The notes below the pieces were generated by a model. The model was not told the DNA's origin. It saw only the letters and a program-made list of their open reading frames with translations, and did not search any database. Shown here in pieces: positions 36,896 through 46,742 of a stretch of DNA of 64,000 nt. The first letter of the stretch is position 1. Each line of letters starts with the position of its first letter. This DNA comes from Campylobacter concisus. GTDB taxonomy: Bacteria > Campylobacterota > Campylobacteria > Campylobacterales > Campylobacteraceae. Made by a program: the position numbers and the translations under genes. The stretch spans positions 62,001-126,000 of the forward strand of contig NZ_PIRZ01000006.1 of the NCBI RefSeq assembly GCF_003048575.1, read 5' to 3'.

Positions 36896-37173
36896 TTTAA
36901 AAGTTTGTTTGTCTCTTCAAGCTTTCTTTTGCAAAATTTCTCATCTTTGTTTTGTAAAATTATGGCTTCTTGGCCGCTTTGTCTTTGTTTAAACTCATCA
37001 AATTTAAGCTCAAAAAGCCTTAGCTCCTTTTCATCATTTGCAAGTCGCTTGCTCTCTTTGGCATAAAGCTCGTCAAGATATAGCCTACTTTGCTTGATAT
37101 ATTCATTGCAAACATCGTTTGCATGGACTAAATTTACACCCAGCAAAAGGGCAAAAATAGCTATTTTTTTCAT
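36880..37173 (-). CDS. Small secreted protein of unknown function
   Basis: 97 residues with a signal peptide (MKKIAIFALLLGVNLVHA). The mature part is highly charged and helical, with one Cys near each end (NDVCNEY and KFCKRK) that could form a disulfide. It is probably a coiled-coil-like periplasmic protein. No family is recognised with certainty. It converges on ung. Confidence 0.65.
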   Translation of the reverse strand: MKKIAIFALLLGVNLVHANDVCNEYIKQSRLYLDELYAKESKRLANDEKELRLFELKFDEFKQRQSGQEAIILQNKDEKFCKRKLEETNKLLNDLKK

Positions 37174-37253
37174 GTTTTTCCTTGAAATTTTTGCGTTATA
37201 CTAGCCTTTAAGCACTTAAATTTTAAAATACTTTTTCAAAAAAAGGATAAAAA

Positions 37254-37781
37254 ATGAGACGAAAAGATAGAGAGCTAAGCCGTGAAGATGGCTTAAAAAT
37301 CATAGATGAATGTGAATATGCAGTAATTTCATGCGTGGATGATGAGGGAGAAATTTTTAGCGTACCGGTCTCGCCTGTTAGAGTTGGTGAAAGCATTTTT
37401 ATACACGGAGCTACCGCTGGCTGTAAGGCAAAACTACTTCAAAATGGACGAAAAGTAGAGTTTGTCTGCGTTAGTTTTAACAAAGTCCCACATCTAAATG
37501 ATAGCGAGCTAGAGGCGATAAAAGACGACGGTAAAGCGCTTGGCGGCAAGGTCTTTACGACTGAGTATAAAAGCGCCATCGCAAAAACGAGAGCCTACGA
37601 GGTGACAGATGAAGCCAAAAGATATGAAATTTTAAAAATTCTCAGCCAAAAATATACCGCCTACGCGATGAGCACTTTTGACGTGGCGGCCGAGTATGGG
37701 CTAAAGATCATGAAAATTTATGAGCTAAAGATAGAGAGCCTTAGTGCAAAGGCTAAAATTTTGCCAAAACCAGCAAAGTAA
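37254..37781 (+). CDS. Pyridoxamine-phosphate-oxidase-like flavin-binding protein (NimA type)
   Basis: 175 residues with a split-barrel FMN-binding fold. MRRKDRELSREDGLKIID followed by ECEYAVISCVDDEGEIFSVP and IFIHGATAGCKAKLLQ match the NimA-like branch, whose members reduce small nitro- or other compounds. A good ribosome site (AAAAGGA) precedes the ATG. rarA follows after ten bases. The natural substrate is unknown. Confidence 0.85.
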   Translation: MRRKDRELSREDGLKIIDECEYAVISCVDDEGEIFSVPVSPVRVGESIFIHGATAGCKAKLLQNGRKVEFVCVSFNKVPHLNDSELEAIKDDGKALGGKVFTTEYKSAIAKTRAYEVTDEAKRYEILKILSQKYTAYAMSTFDVAAEYGLKIMKIYELKIESLSAKAKILPKPAK

Positions 37782-37791
37782 AGGATGAAAT

Positions 37792-38976
37792 TTGAGCTCA
37801 CTTGCACTGATGTTTAGACCAAAAAGCTTAGATGAAATTTGCGGACAAAAGGCGGTTAAGGCGGCATTTTTAAAATTTATAGCCTCTAGCAAAATCCCGC
37901 ATTCCATCTTTTATGGTCCAGCAGGCTGTGGCAAGACGAGCTTTGCAAGAGCAGTAGCAAGCGGAGCAAACTACGACTTTTACGAGTTTGATGGCGGAAA
38001 TTTAAGGATAGATGACTTTCGCAAAATTTTAAAAAACTACGAAAACGCCTTAAATAAGCCACTCTTTTTCATAGACGAGATCCACCGCCTAAGCAAAACC
38101 CAACAAGAAGCACTGCTAATTCCCATGGAAAACTACAAGGCCCTAGTCATCGGAGCTAGCACGGAAAATCCCTTTTTCACGCTAAGCTCAGGCATCAGAA
38201 GTCGCTCGATGCTCTTTGAGTTTAGGCCGCTTAGCAGTAGCGATTTTGAGGAGCTTCTTGGCAAGATCAGAGAGCAAATTTCATTTAGCATTGATGAGGA
38301 GGCAAAGGAGTATCTTTTTAAAAGTAGTGGTGGCGATGCAAGAGCTATGCTAAATTTACTCGAATTTGCCATCACGCTTGATGAAAATGTGAGCTTAGAA
38401 AATTTAAAAACACTTCGCCAAAACGCCCTAAAAGAAGGGGCAAAAGAGGACGACACGCACTACGAGCTAGCAAGCGCTTTTATAAAAAGTCTGCGTGGAA
38501 GCGACGAAAACGCCGTCATATACTATCTTGCAAGGCTCATAGACTCTGGCGAGAGTGCGGACTTCATCGCTAGAAGGATGGCGATATTTGCCAGCGAAGA
38601 CATCGGCAACGCAAACCCAAATGCGCTAAATTTAGCCGCCAGCACACTAAGTGCGGTAAAAGAGATAGGCTTTCCAGAGGCTAGGATTATACTTGCTCAG
38701 TGCGCCATCTATCTAGCCAGCTCGCCAAAGTCAAACTCCAGCTACAATGCTATAAATGCCGCCCTAAAATACGTGCAGAGCGAAGAAATTTTAAAAATCC
38801 CACCATATCTAAAAAATCACACAAAAGAGAGCAAAGACTACCTTTATCCGCATGATTTTGGCGGCTGGGTCGAGCAAAAATATCTAGAAAAACCGCTCGT
38901 TTTTTACAAAAGCAAGGGCATAGGCTTTGAAAAAACACTAAATGAGTGGCTAGAGAAAATAAAATCTAAGGGCTAA
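37792..38976 (+). CDS. rarA: Replication-associated recombination protein A (RarA/MgsA)
   Basis: A 394-residue AAA+ ATPase that acts at stalled replication forks. Walker A GPAGCGKTSFA, Walker B LFFIDEIHRLSK, sensor GASTENPFFTL and SRSMLFEFRPLS are intact. The C-terminal tetramerisation region has SEDIGNANPNALNLA and HDFGGWVEQKYL. The start is TTG at 37792, set by AAGGA six bases before it; the next ATG would lose conserved residues. Confidence 0.95.
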   Translation: MSSLALMFRPKSLDEICGQKAVKAAFLKFIASSKIPHSIFYGPAGCGKTSFARAVASGANYDFYEFDGGNLRIDDFRKILKNYENALNKPLFFIDEIHRLSKTQQEALLIPMENYKALVIGASTENPFFTLSSGIRSRSMLFEFRPLSSSDFEELLGKIREQISFSIDEEAKEYLFKSSGGDARAMLNLLEFAITLDENVSLENLKTLRQNALKEGAKEDDTHYELASAFIKSLRGSDENAVIYYLARLIDSGESADFIARRMAIFASEDIGNANPNALNLAASTLSAVKEIGFPEARIILAQCAIYLASSPKSNSSYNAINAALKYVQSEEILKIPPYLKNHTKESKDYLYPHDFGGWVEQKYLEKPLVFYKSKGIGFEKTLNEWLEKIKSKG

Positions 38977-39043
38977 ATTTTAGGCTTTACTCTGTCAGAT
39001 TTATTTATGGCAAGTATAAGAGTAAATTTTAAAAGGAATGCAG

Positions 39044-39385
39044 ATGAACAAGCAAAATTTAGCGTACATCGCAAATTTAAAGATAGAAGACGTGCCTTGG
39101 AGTAGATTAACAACAGCTTATGGCAGAGCAAGCGGATTTCCAGAAATTTTTAAACAACTTTGGGAAGCGATCGGCGAGAAAAATTTAACGCAGAGCGTGA
39201 CTACCGACAAGTCAAACAGTGGACAAAATATGGCAAATCCAGCAAATAACAATGAAGCAAAATTTAACGCCAAAGCTACTTTTAACGTGCTTTATAAGAT
39301 TTTTAGCAAAACTAATAGCCAAATACGTTTTGCCAAGCTATGCCCACGCAGGAAAAATAGCGAATTGTTTGTAAAAGCCTTCTAA
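39044..39385 (+). CDS. Protein of unknown function, possibly truncated
   Basis: 113 residues from the ATG at 39044, which has AAAAGGA at better spacing than the ATG six bases earlier. The first ~45 residues look conserved (IEDVPWSRLTTAYGRASGFP), like the opening of a globular domain. The rest is Asn/Lys-rich and low in hydrophobics. A further ORF-like stretch in another frame follows to about 39497 (ILKSKNQEIILVLISRLCGI), so the gene may be a frameshifted remnant. I do not recognise the family. Confidence 0.5.
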   Translation: MNKQNLAYIANLKIEDVPWSRLTTAYGRASGFPEIFKQLWEAIGEKNLTQSVTTDKSNSGQNMANPANNNEAKFNAKATFNVLYKIFSKTNSQIRFAKLCPRRKNSELFVKAF

Positions 39386-39624
39386 AAAACAAAAACCTAA
39401 TTTTAAAATCCAAAAATCAAGAAATAATTTTAGTCCTCATAAGCCGTCTTTGCGGAATAAATTTAGAAATTATCAATCAAAAAAACGCCTTATAACACGA
39501 AAAATTTGTCGTAAAATCTAGCTATCAAAAACACGCTTGCCACGAGTAAGCCGAAAACTAGCGCGAAATTTTAAACCAAGCTAAAAAATTTTTCTTATTT
39601 ATTTTAATTTTATATTTTTTTAAA

Positions 39625-39630
39625 TATACT
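39625..39630 (+). promoter_or_regulatory. Candidate -10 box for the AGCS symporter gene
   Basis: TATACT 20 bases before the first ATG. If used, the leader is very short and the second ATG at 39665 may be the real start. Confidence 0.3.
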
Positions 39631-39649
39631 CGCTCTCTAAACTACACCA

Positions 39650-41083
39650 ATGAAAGTCAAGAAAATGCCTACAAATTTTGCTGAAATTTTAAATAATTGT
39701 GTTGAAAGTATAAATTCATTTCTTTGGGGTCCATACTTCCTTATTACCCTACTTTGCGGCACTGGACTATTTTTTACTATTAGGCTTGGGTTTGTTCAAA
39801 TTTTTAAGTTTAAAATGGGCCTAAGAGAGCTTTTTGGGAATTTCTCACTTCACGGCGAAGCTGCTGGCAAGGCCGGTATGAGCCAGTTTCAAGCGGTCGC
39901 AACCGCAATCGCCGCACAAGTTGGCACTGGCAATCTAGTAGGTGCGACAACAGCTCTTATCATGGGCGGTCCTGGAGCGATATTTTGGATGTGGTGCGCT
40001 GCATTTTTAGGCATGGCTACAAATTTTGCTGAAATTTGCCTAGCTCAAATTTACCGCACAAAAGATGATAGCGGGCACACGATAGGCGGTCCGGCATTTT
40101 ATATAAGTCGTGGATTAAAGGGAAAATGGGCAAAAATTTTAGCTGGATTTTTCGCTATCGCTATTATCATCGCACTTGGCTTTATCGGCAATATGGTGCA
40201 AGCAAACTCGATCTCAGACGGCTTTAAAGGTGCCTTTGGTATACCTCAGTGGATAACTGGAGCTTTTTTAGCAATCGTCTGCGCAGTCATCTTTATAGGC
40301 GGCGTAAAGGCGATCGCAAGAGTGGCTGAAAAGATCGTGCCTTTGATGGCTTTACTTTATGTAGGTGTTGGACTAATCATTATCGCTTTAAATTTTCACG
40401 AAATTCCAGATGCAGTTTTGCTTATCTACAAAGCAGCGTTTGATCCTTCAGCTGCGTGGGGTGGAGCTACTGGAGCCAGCATAGCAGCTGCGATGAGATA
40501 CGGAATAGCAAGGGGTCTTTTTAGCAACGAAGCTGGCATGGGCTCGACTCCGCACGCACACGCTGCTGCAAACGTCAAACACCCAGTCGATCAAGCAGTA
40601 CTTGGTATAATGAGCGTATTTGTAGATACATTTATCGTGCTAAATATCACGGTTTTTGTAGTGCTTACTGCAAATGTTATTAGCTTTGAAAACGGTAAGG
40701 CAGTCTTTACAGGTATCACCTTGGTGCAAGAAGCCTTCTCATCGCATATCTTTGGTAAGGTTGGCGGATATAGTTTCGTAGCTGTTTGCCTATTTTTCTT
40801 TGCATTCACAACGATTCTTGGATGGTACTATTTTGCTGAGATCAACGTAAGATACCTTCTTGGGGCAAAAGCGGTCAGAGCTTTTCAAATTTTAGTAGTC
40901 GTTTTTGTATTTTTGGGAAGCTTGCAAAAAGTTGATTTTGTCTGGAGCCTAGCAGATATGTTTAATGGCTTGATGGTCGTACCAAATTTAATTGCCATCA
41001 TCATTTTAAGCCCTATCGTGGCAAAACTTTTAAAAGATCACGATGCTGGCAAAGAGTATGATGTGAAAGATTATTTGAAATAA
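39650..41083 (+). CDS. Alanine/glycine:cation symporter (AGCS family)
   Basis: A 477-residue inner-membrane protein with about eleven hydrophobic segments. The family signatures AAQVGTGNLVGATTALIMGG, GGPAFYISRG and GIARGLFSNEAGMGSTPHAH are all present. AGCS carriers take up alanine or glycine with Na+. The start is uncertain: ATG at 39650, or ATG at 39665 (MPTNFAEIL). No strong ribosome site favours either. Confidence 0.92.
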   Translation: MKVKKMPTNFAEILNNCVESINSFLWGPYFLITLLCGTGLFFTIRLGFVQIFKFKMGLRELFGNFSLHGEAAGKAGMSQFQAVATAIAAQVGTGNLVGATTALIMGGPGAIFWMWCAAFLGMATNFAEICLAQIYRTKDDSGHTIGGPAFYISRGLKGKWAKILAGFFAIAIIIALGFIGNMVQANSISDGFKGAFGIPQWITGAFLAIVCAVIFIGGVKAIARVAEKIVPLMALLYVGVGLIIIALNFHEIPDAVLLIYKAAFDPSAAWGGATGASIAAAMRYGIARGLFSNEAGMGSTPHAHAAANVKHPVDQAVLGIMSVFVDTFIVLNITVFVVLTANVISFENGKAVFTGITLVQEAFSSHIFGKVGGYSFVAVCLFFFAFTTILGWYYFAEINVRYLLGAKAVRAFQILVVVFVFLGSLQKVDFVWSLADMFNGLMVVPNLIAIIILSPIVAKLLKDHDAGKEYDVKDYLK

Positions 41084-41157
41084 ATCTTTACCACATCTTT
41101 AGAAAAATTACTAACAATTAATTTTTGAATCTCTTGTTTAGGATATTTTATTAGAAG

Positions 41158-41233
41158 TGGTGGCCCCGAATGGACTCGAACCATCGACCACTACCATGTC
41201 AAGGTAGTGCTCTACCAACTGAGCTACGGGACC
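41158..41233 (-). tRNA. tRNA-Val (anticodon GAC)
   Basis: A 76-nt cloverleaf on the minus strand: acceptor GGTCCCG with CGGGGCC (one U-G pair), D arm with AGCTCAGTTGGTAGAGC, anticodon loop TTGACAT, T loop GGTTCGAGTCC, and encoded ACCA. It borders the polysaccharide locus on the left. Confidence 0.95.
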
Positions 41234-41319
41234 AAAGATTTGGGATTATATTTTATTTTATATTTTATTTAGCTTAATTCTTTAGTAATTAAATTTGTTT
41301 ATAAGCAGTAAATGTAATG

Positions 41320-41546
41320 GATAAATTTAGAATTAGCTAACGCTTGCTTCGCAGTTATTGGTAAAGATAAAAACTACCCGGTCAATATCGGCAACTCACA
41401 CGTCATCATAAAGACTCCTTGATAGCGATAAAGAGCTAAAATGTGTAAGCTACCGCCATGATGTAGGACATGGTGCTAGCTTTGGAAATTATCTTGAATA
41501 CTGGAAGCTAACATATAAAAATTTACAAAGAGAATATCTAGAGTAA
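41320..41546 (+). pseudogene. Remnant of an unidentified enzyme, possibly an alpha/beta hydrolase
   Basis: Two plus-strand coding pieces survive. One reads NLELANACFAVIGKDKNYPV to a stop at the TGA near 41420. The other reads CVSYRHDVGHGASFGNYLEY to TAA at 41544-41546. There is no start codon. The HGASFG-like end hints at a hydrolase, but this is a guess. The remaining gap to 41784 holds nothing I recognise. Confidence 0.4.
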
Positions 41547-41784
41547 AAGATTGATGCTAAAAATTCTTCAAAGGTGAGTATAAACCTACAAAAGATGAAT
41601 AGGAATTTTTAAAACAAAAGGCTGATAAGAATAATACAAAATCAGTTAGTGGACTAACGGGGTAGAAGTCTAGCCTAGAAAAAACTAGTGAGCTTGTCTT
41701 GGTTTTATTATTTAAATCACGATAAGTTTGCTAAAATCCAGTCAATATAAAATTTTAAATTAAAAACCTAAAAATGGCAATGTG

Positions 41785-42915
41785 CTATTTCCCAATAATA
41801 ATCTTTGCAAGTCTTTCATTCTTTTCATTTATATTAAATTTTACTTCAGCTATTTTTCTGCTTTCTATACCCATTTGGACTATCATTTCTGGATTTTGTA
41901 TAAAATAAATCATCTTTTGTGCCAAAATTTTACTATCAAATGGTGGCACCAAGAATCCATTTACTCCATCTTCAACAGTTTCTCTACATCCTACGCTATT
42001 TGTGGTTATTACTGCCCTTCCTATTGCCATGGCTTCCTGCGTACTTCTTGGCACACCTTCTCTGTAATACGAAGGCAAGATAAAAATGGAACTATTCACT
42101 ATCCGTTCTTTTATATCATTTACGAAGCCAGGATATATAACTACGCCACTATCAAGATAAGTTTTTAGCTCTTCTTGCGTTAATCCAAATGGATTGTGCT
42201 CATCAAAACCACCAAATATATAAAACTTTACATCTTTATATTTTTCTTTTACGATTTTAGCTGCCTCTAAATACTCAAATATTCCCTTTTCTGCAAGAAG
42301 TCTTGCTATAAAAATAAAACTTATAGGATCAGTAGGTGCTTTAGTATATGAGAATTTATCAAGATCAACACCTATACCACCTAATATATTTATGGACTTT
42401 ACTTTTATATTGTATCTATCAATCAAATCCTTTTTATCGTCATTATTTAAAAATATAAGCTCATCAAGAGATGGTAGTGAAATTTTATATAAAAGAACTT
42501 GTATAGTTTTTATAATTTTTGCCTTTTTTGTTTGCCCATTTTTATGAGCTGTAAAAGCTCCGCCAAGCCCTTCTATCATGCCTACTATTCGTGGCACTCT
42601 TGCTATTTTTGCGGCTATAGTTGCAAAAATAACTGGCTTAACAAAAAAAGAAAAAACCGCATCTGGCCTATGCTGCCTAAATAGCTTAACCAAATCATAT
42701 GTAGCAATGAGATCTTTAAATGGGTTTAGCCCTTTTGCATTTAAAGTGTGGTCAAGCGGTGTTGCACCCAATGAGATTATTTTTTTTCTACTTTCTTCAT
42801 TGTAGTCACTAACTAAACAGTAGACATCATGCCCTTTTGATACAAGTAGTTTTATAAACTCTTCTCTGAAATTTATCATCATAGACGAGACATTACCGAT
42901 TATAAAAATTTTCAT
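41785..42915 (-). CDS. Glycosyltransferase family 4
   Basis: 376 residues. The ATG at 42915 (MKIFIIGNVSSMMINF) has GGAG at good spacing; the ATG at 42930 does not. A GT-B fold is shown by the N-terminal Gly-rich strand and C-terminal FIARLLAEKGIFEYLEAA with REGVPRSTQEAMAIG, the E-x7-E donor site. It adds one sugar to the surface polysaccharide unit at the inner membrane. Donor and acceptor are unknown. It is the last gene of the locus. Confidence 0.88.
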   Translation of the reverse strand: MKIFIIGNVSSMMINFREEFIKLLVSKGHDVYCLVSDYNEESRKKIISLGATPLDHTLNAKGLNPFKDLIATYDLVKLFRQHRPDAVFSFFVKPVIFATIAAKIARVPRIVGMIEGLGGAFTAHKNGQTKKAKIIKTIQVLLYKISLPSLDELIFLNNDDKKDLIDRYNIKVKSINILGGIGVDLDKFSYTKAPTDPISFIFIARLLAEKGIFEYLEAAKIVKEKYKDVKFYIFGGFDEHNPFGLTQEELKTYLDSGVVIYPGFVNDIKERIVNSSIFILPSYYREGVPRSTQEAMAIGRAVITTNSVGCRETVEDGVNGFLVPPFDSKILAQKMIYFIQNPEMIVQMGIESRKIAEVKFNINEKNERLAKIIIGK

Positions 42916-42936
42916 AGCAACTCCAATCATATGAAT

Positions 42937-43917
42937 CTAAAAATTTCTAAGCCTAATAAATACTTTTTTTGCAAAAACAAAAATTTGCGGAAACCCTATA
43001 AAAACAGTACTATATAAAATTTTATAGATTATATTTCTATTGATTTGAAAAACATATTTTATATTATTTGCTTCTGGGCATATAGCATTTATTTGTTTTT
43101 TAAAATCGCTTTCAGAATAATCCAAAGTAAATTTTAAAATAGTAGGAATGTGAAATTTAAAATATTCATCAAAAAGATCTTTTTGTATCAAAAATTTCTT
43201 TACAGCTATGCTAAAATCAGCAAAATCACCAAGGGCTTTTTTATTATTTGAAAAACTACTAGAAAGTGAATTAGGATTTGTCCTGTAGTGATAAAATGGT
43301 TTTGCAACGTGAGTAATTTTTTTTGCCCAATAAAAAAGCTGTAAATTTACAAAACTATCTTCGCAGTGTGAAAAATGTGGAAATTCAACATTTTCATAAA
43401 GCTCTCTTTTAACCAATTTATCGCACATGGAAACAGAAATTTCATGAGATAAAATAGCTTTCACAAAGTCCAAATTAGACTTTGGATGATTTTTTGTATA
43501 AAAAAAACTTTTTGCGATACTTTTTTTATTAAATTCTTTAATATAGTCAAAACAAACTATGTCTGCATCACTTTTTCTAGCTTCACTAATCAAAGAACTT
43601 ACCATATCTTTATCGACCCAGTCGTCACTATCTACATGTAAAATGTATTTTCCACTTGATATTTTCAACCCACTTTTTCTAGCTTGCGGTAAGCCTTCAT
43701 TTTTTATTTTATTAATAATTTTTACATGGCTTTTTCTATTTGGGTATCTTTCAATAATGTCCTTCAAAATTTTCATAGAACTATCTGGAGTGCAATCATT
43801 TACAAAAATATACTCTATATTGTTATAGTCTTGCTCTAAAAGCGTAGTTGCACACTTTTCTATATATTTCTCCACATTGTAAATAGGAACTATTATAGAA
43901 ACATCGTAGTCTTTCAT
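42937..43917 (-). CDS. Glycosyltransferase family 2
   Basis: A 326-residue GT-A enzyme. SIIVPIYNVEKYIEKC opens the nucleotide-binding fold. YIFVNDCTPDSS and the metal-binding HVDSDDWVD follow near residue 95. The C-terminal ~100 residues are helical and may dock on the membrane. It is part of the polysaccharide operon. The sugar specificity is unknown. Confidence 0.88.
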   Translation of the reverse strand: MKDYDVSIIVPIYNVEKYIEKCATTLLEQDYNNIEYIFVNDCTPDSSMKILKDIIERYPNRKSHVKIINKIKNEGLPQARKSGLKISSGKYILHVDSDDWVDKDMVSSLISEARKSDADIVCFDYIKEFNKKSIAKSFFYTKNHPKSNLDFVKAILSHEISVSMCDKLVKRELYENVEFPHFSHCEDSFVNLQLFYWAKKITHVAKPFYHYRTNPNSLSSSFSNNKKALGDFADFSIAVKKFLIQKDLFDEYFKFHIPTILKFTLDYSESDFKKQINAICPEANNIKYVFQINRNIIYKILYSTVFIGFPQIFVFAKKVFIRLRNF

Positions 43918-43927
43918 TTATATATCT

Positions 43928-44680
43928 TTATAATTTTCTAAAATTTTTAATAAGTCTTAAAATAAATAGGACGGTTTGTAAAAATTTATTTTCGCCCATC
44001 GCCACCTGAACTCTGTAAAATTCACAAAGAGTTCCTAATATATCAATACTACTAACTCCATCATTTGAAAATTTACCGACAACACTTTTTACAACTTTTA
44101 TCTTTGCTCCATAATTTGCAGCAGTTAGTACAAATAGCTGATCTGCTGCTATTGGAAATTTTCTTGAATAGTAACCAAGTTTTTGATGAAGACTTGTGCG
44201 GTATATTGAGCCTACAGCATGCCCAGAGATATAATGAGCTTGTGCCTTTAGCCATCTTGGCCCACTATTTGGCTCGATTTTGCCATTATTAGTATCAATA
44301 CAAGCTGTTACTATGTCTACACCATCCCCCATGGCTTTCTTATAATCTTGAATAGCATTTGGATAAAGCTCATCATCAGCACCGATAACAAGATAGAATT
44401 CTCCATTACAAGCTTTTATGCCTCTATTTAAAGCATCATAAATCCCAAAGTCTTCGCCCGAAATTACTTTTATATTTATCCCATGCGTATTTTTTAAAAT
44501 TTCTAAAGTCTTATCGCTAGACGCTCCATCAGAAATGATCCACTCAAAATCTTTATCGACTTGCTCTTGCAGACTTTTTATTAATCTAGGTAAGAATTTT
44601 TCTACATTATAAGTTGCGGTAATTACACTAAGTCTTGTGGGTCTTTCTTCATAATTTTTATAGTAGATATCTTTATTCAT
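43928..44680 (-). CDS. Glycosyltransferase family 2 (WcaA-like)
   Basis: A 250-residue GT-A enzyme: SVITATYNVEKFLPRLIKSL, FEWIISDGASSDKT, and YLVIGADDELYP at the DxD position. It is shorter than its neighbour and resembles colanic-acid-type transferases. Same operon, with short gaps on both sides. Specificity is not readable. Confidence 0.88.
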   Translation of the reverse strand: MNKDIYYKNYEERPTRLSVITATYNVEKFLPRLIKSLQEQVDKDFEWIISDGASSDKTLEILKNTHGINIKVISGEDFGIYDALNRGIKACNGEFYLVIGADDELYPNAIQDYKKAMGDGVDIVTACIDTNNGKIEPNSGPRWLKAQAHYISGHAVGSIYRTSLHQKLGYYSRKFPIAADQLFVLTAANYGAKIKVVKSVVGKFSNDGVSSIDILGTLCEFYRVQVAMGENKFLQTVLFILRLIKNFRKL

Positions 44681-44689
44681 TGTTACGCC

Positions 44690-45832
44690 CTAGTAAGTTA
44701 AAGCTTCTCTACAAATTGAAGAGTAAATATTTGCAAATTTTTTTGTCCTTGCTTCTAATGGCTCTACATTACTCTCATTTTCTATCTTATAAAATTTTAG
44801 TACTTCTTTTAAAGACTCAATACTATCCCTTTCAAAAAAAACTGCGTTTGGATATTGTTCTTTATGCACATCCAAATCAGACAAGATCATATTTTTTCCT
44901 ACACTTTTACACTCTTCAACTGTAGAGCTCCAACCCTCAAACAAAGATGGATTTATCACCGCTTTTGAGAATTTAATTAATGCAAAAACATCTTCATAAT
45001 CCACAAGACCCAAAAGTTTTATATTATCTTCAAGATTATTTGATTTTATAAATCCCCTTGTATCATCAATATATGTTTTATTTCTATAATCACCTAGATA
45101 CCCAGTACAAACAATATTAATCTCAATGCTATCTTTTTTTAATTCACCAATGGCCTCAAATATCATCATGTGATTTTTATGCTTCCAAAATTGATTTGGT
45201 ATATAAAAAAAATCATCTTTTATTTCATACTTTTGCAATAACAAACTTTTATCATGTTCGTCTAGTTCAAAATATCTACTATTTGGTTGCGAAACAAATT
45301 GCAAAACTCTTGCCTTGTCTTCATAATTAGGTGCAAATTTTTTCATATCTTTTAATGCATCAAAACTACTAAGAACAATTAGATCACTATCTCTTATTAA
45401 CTTTAAAAAATTATTATTCCTATTTTGTATCTCTTTTTCAGAAAACATTTGAGGTAAATGAATATGTTGAAAATCAGGTATCCAATTTATAGTTTTTACA
45501 TTTTTTAAATTTGTTATAGCTGCATGAGAAAGTATTTGTATATTATGTTTTTTAAGGATATTTTCGAGCAAAATATTTGTTTTAAATATTTTTTGTTCTA
45601 TTTTACTAAGAAACCATTTTATACTTTTTCTGTCAAATACGCTATCTTCTATTACAGTTGCATATTCTTGAAACATTCTTTTTGTTTCTATATCTATTTT
45701 TTTACCAACAAAAACAAATACTTCAAGCTCTTTTTTTTCTACAGAATTTATAGCAAAAAGCAAGTTTTTAAAATAGTTTAATCCGCCCATCCATTCTTTT
45801 GACACACTACCTATAAATCCAACTTTAATCAT
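44690..45832 (-). CDS. Glycosyltransferase (GT-B, family 1/4 type)
   Basis: 380 residues. The N-terminus is KVGFIGSVSKEWMGGLNYFK. The C-terminal donor domain has FYIPNQFWKHKNHMMIFEAI, ending in PSLFEGWSSTVEECKSVGKN with the E-x7-E pattern. It overlaps the end of the epimerase gene by eight bases. It should add a sugar to the lipid-linked unit; which one is unknown. Confidence 0.85.
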   Translation of the reverse strand: MIKVGFIGSVSKEWMGGLNYFKNLLFAINSVEKKELEVFVFVGKKIDIETKRMFQEYATVIEDSVFDRKSIKWFLSKIEQKIFKTNILLENILKKHNIQILSHAAITNLKNVKTINWIPDFQHIHLPQMFSEKEIQNRNNNFLKLIRDSDLIVLSSFDALKDMKKFAPNYEDKARVLQFVSQPNSRYFELDEHDKSLLLQKYEIKDDFFYIPNQFWKHKNHMMIFEAIGELKKDSIEINIVCTGYLGDYRNKTYIDDTRGFIKSNNLEDNIKLLGLVDYEDVFALIKFSKAVINPSLFEGWSSTVEECKSVGKNMILSDLDVHKEQYPNAVFFERDSIESLKEVLKFYKIENESNVEPLEARTKKFANIYSSICREALTY

Positions 45833-46742
45833 CCAGTCCCTTTATCCACTCTACATAGTTTATTATCTCTTGTTTTAAATTTTTATCCGCCTTAAAACCA
45901 TTTTTTTCTAGCTTGTGTGTATCCGCCCAGTAGTATATTGGATTTCCTACATTTGCTTGATTATTAAATTTTATATTAATATTTGGATTTACTAGATTTC
46001 TTATCATTTCTACTACATCTTTTATGGTATGCTTTACACCAGTTCCGCCGTTTATGATATAAAATTTCTCATCTTTTTTTAACAACATATCAACTAAACG
46101 CAAAACATCACTTATGTGTATAAAATCCCTTGTCTCCTTCCCCGTACCCCAAAAGACGGCCTCATCACTACTATCTAATATTTTTTGGCAAGCATCCCAA
46201 AGCAACTGCTTCTTAAGACCATTTCCGTATACTGAAAAGAGTCTTATTATAGAAATATTTAAACCAAATTTTTCACTATAGCTCTGACATAGATCCTCGG
46301 CTATTTTTTTATGATACCCATAAGGAGAAACTGGTCTTCCGAAATACTCTTCTACGATCGGCTTATCCTCACATTCGCCATGTACTGCTGGACTTGATGG
46401 GTAGATAAGATGGGAATTATTGTTATACACCCTTATATATTCTAAAACTTCAAGTGTACCATTTACTGTTTTTTTAAAATCTTCGTATGGGCATTTAACA
46501 GAAAAACCAACAGAGCCACTACCGCCACAATGCACTATAACATCAAAAACTTGTTCAAATTCTAAAATTGCCTTTATCGACACATCATCCTTTTTCCAGT
46601 AGTCAAGCCCAATCTCTTTCGACTCTTCTATAGACAGTCCACCATGTCCTATACCATATGTCTGATATCCTAGAGTTTTAAAATGATGTGCTACGTTCGA
46701 ACCCAAAAAACCCTTGGCTCCAGTAATTAATATTTTTTTCAA
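45825..46742 (-). CDS. NAD-dependent sugar epimerase/dehydratase
   Basis: A 305-residue extended short-chain dehydrogenase. The Rossmann motif ITGAKGFLGSNVAHHF is at the start, catalytic PSSPAVHGE and SPYGYHKKIAEDL (Tyr-x3-Lys) are mid-chain, and FWGTGKETRDFIHISD binds the sugar nucleotide. The start is TTG, overlapping the TGA of the upstream gene as TTGA. It converts a nucleotide sugar used by this locus; the product is unknown. Confidence 0.87.
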   Translation of the reverse strand: MKKILITGAKGFLGSNVAHHFKTLGYQTYGIGHGGLSIEESKEIGLDYWKKDDVSIKAILEFEQVFDVIVHCGGSGSVGFSVKCPYEDFKKTVNGTLEVLEYIRVYNNNSHLIYPSSPAVHGECEDKPIVEEYFGRPVSPYGYHKKIAEDLCQSYSEKFGLNISIIRLFSVYGNGLKKQLLWDACQKILDSSDEAVFWGTGKETRDFIHISDVLRLVDMLLKKDEKFYIINGGTGVKHTIKDVVEMIRNLVNPNINIKFNNQANVGNPIYYWADTHKLEKNGFKADKNLKQEIINYVEWIKGLDD

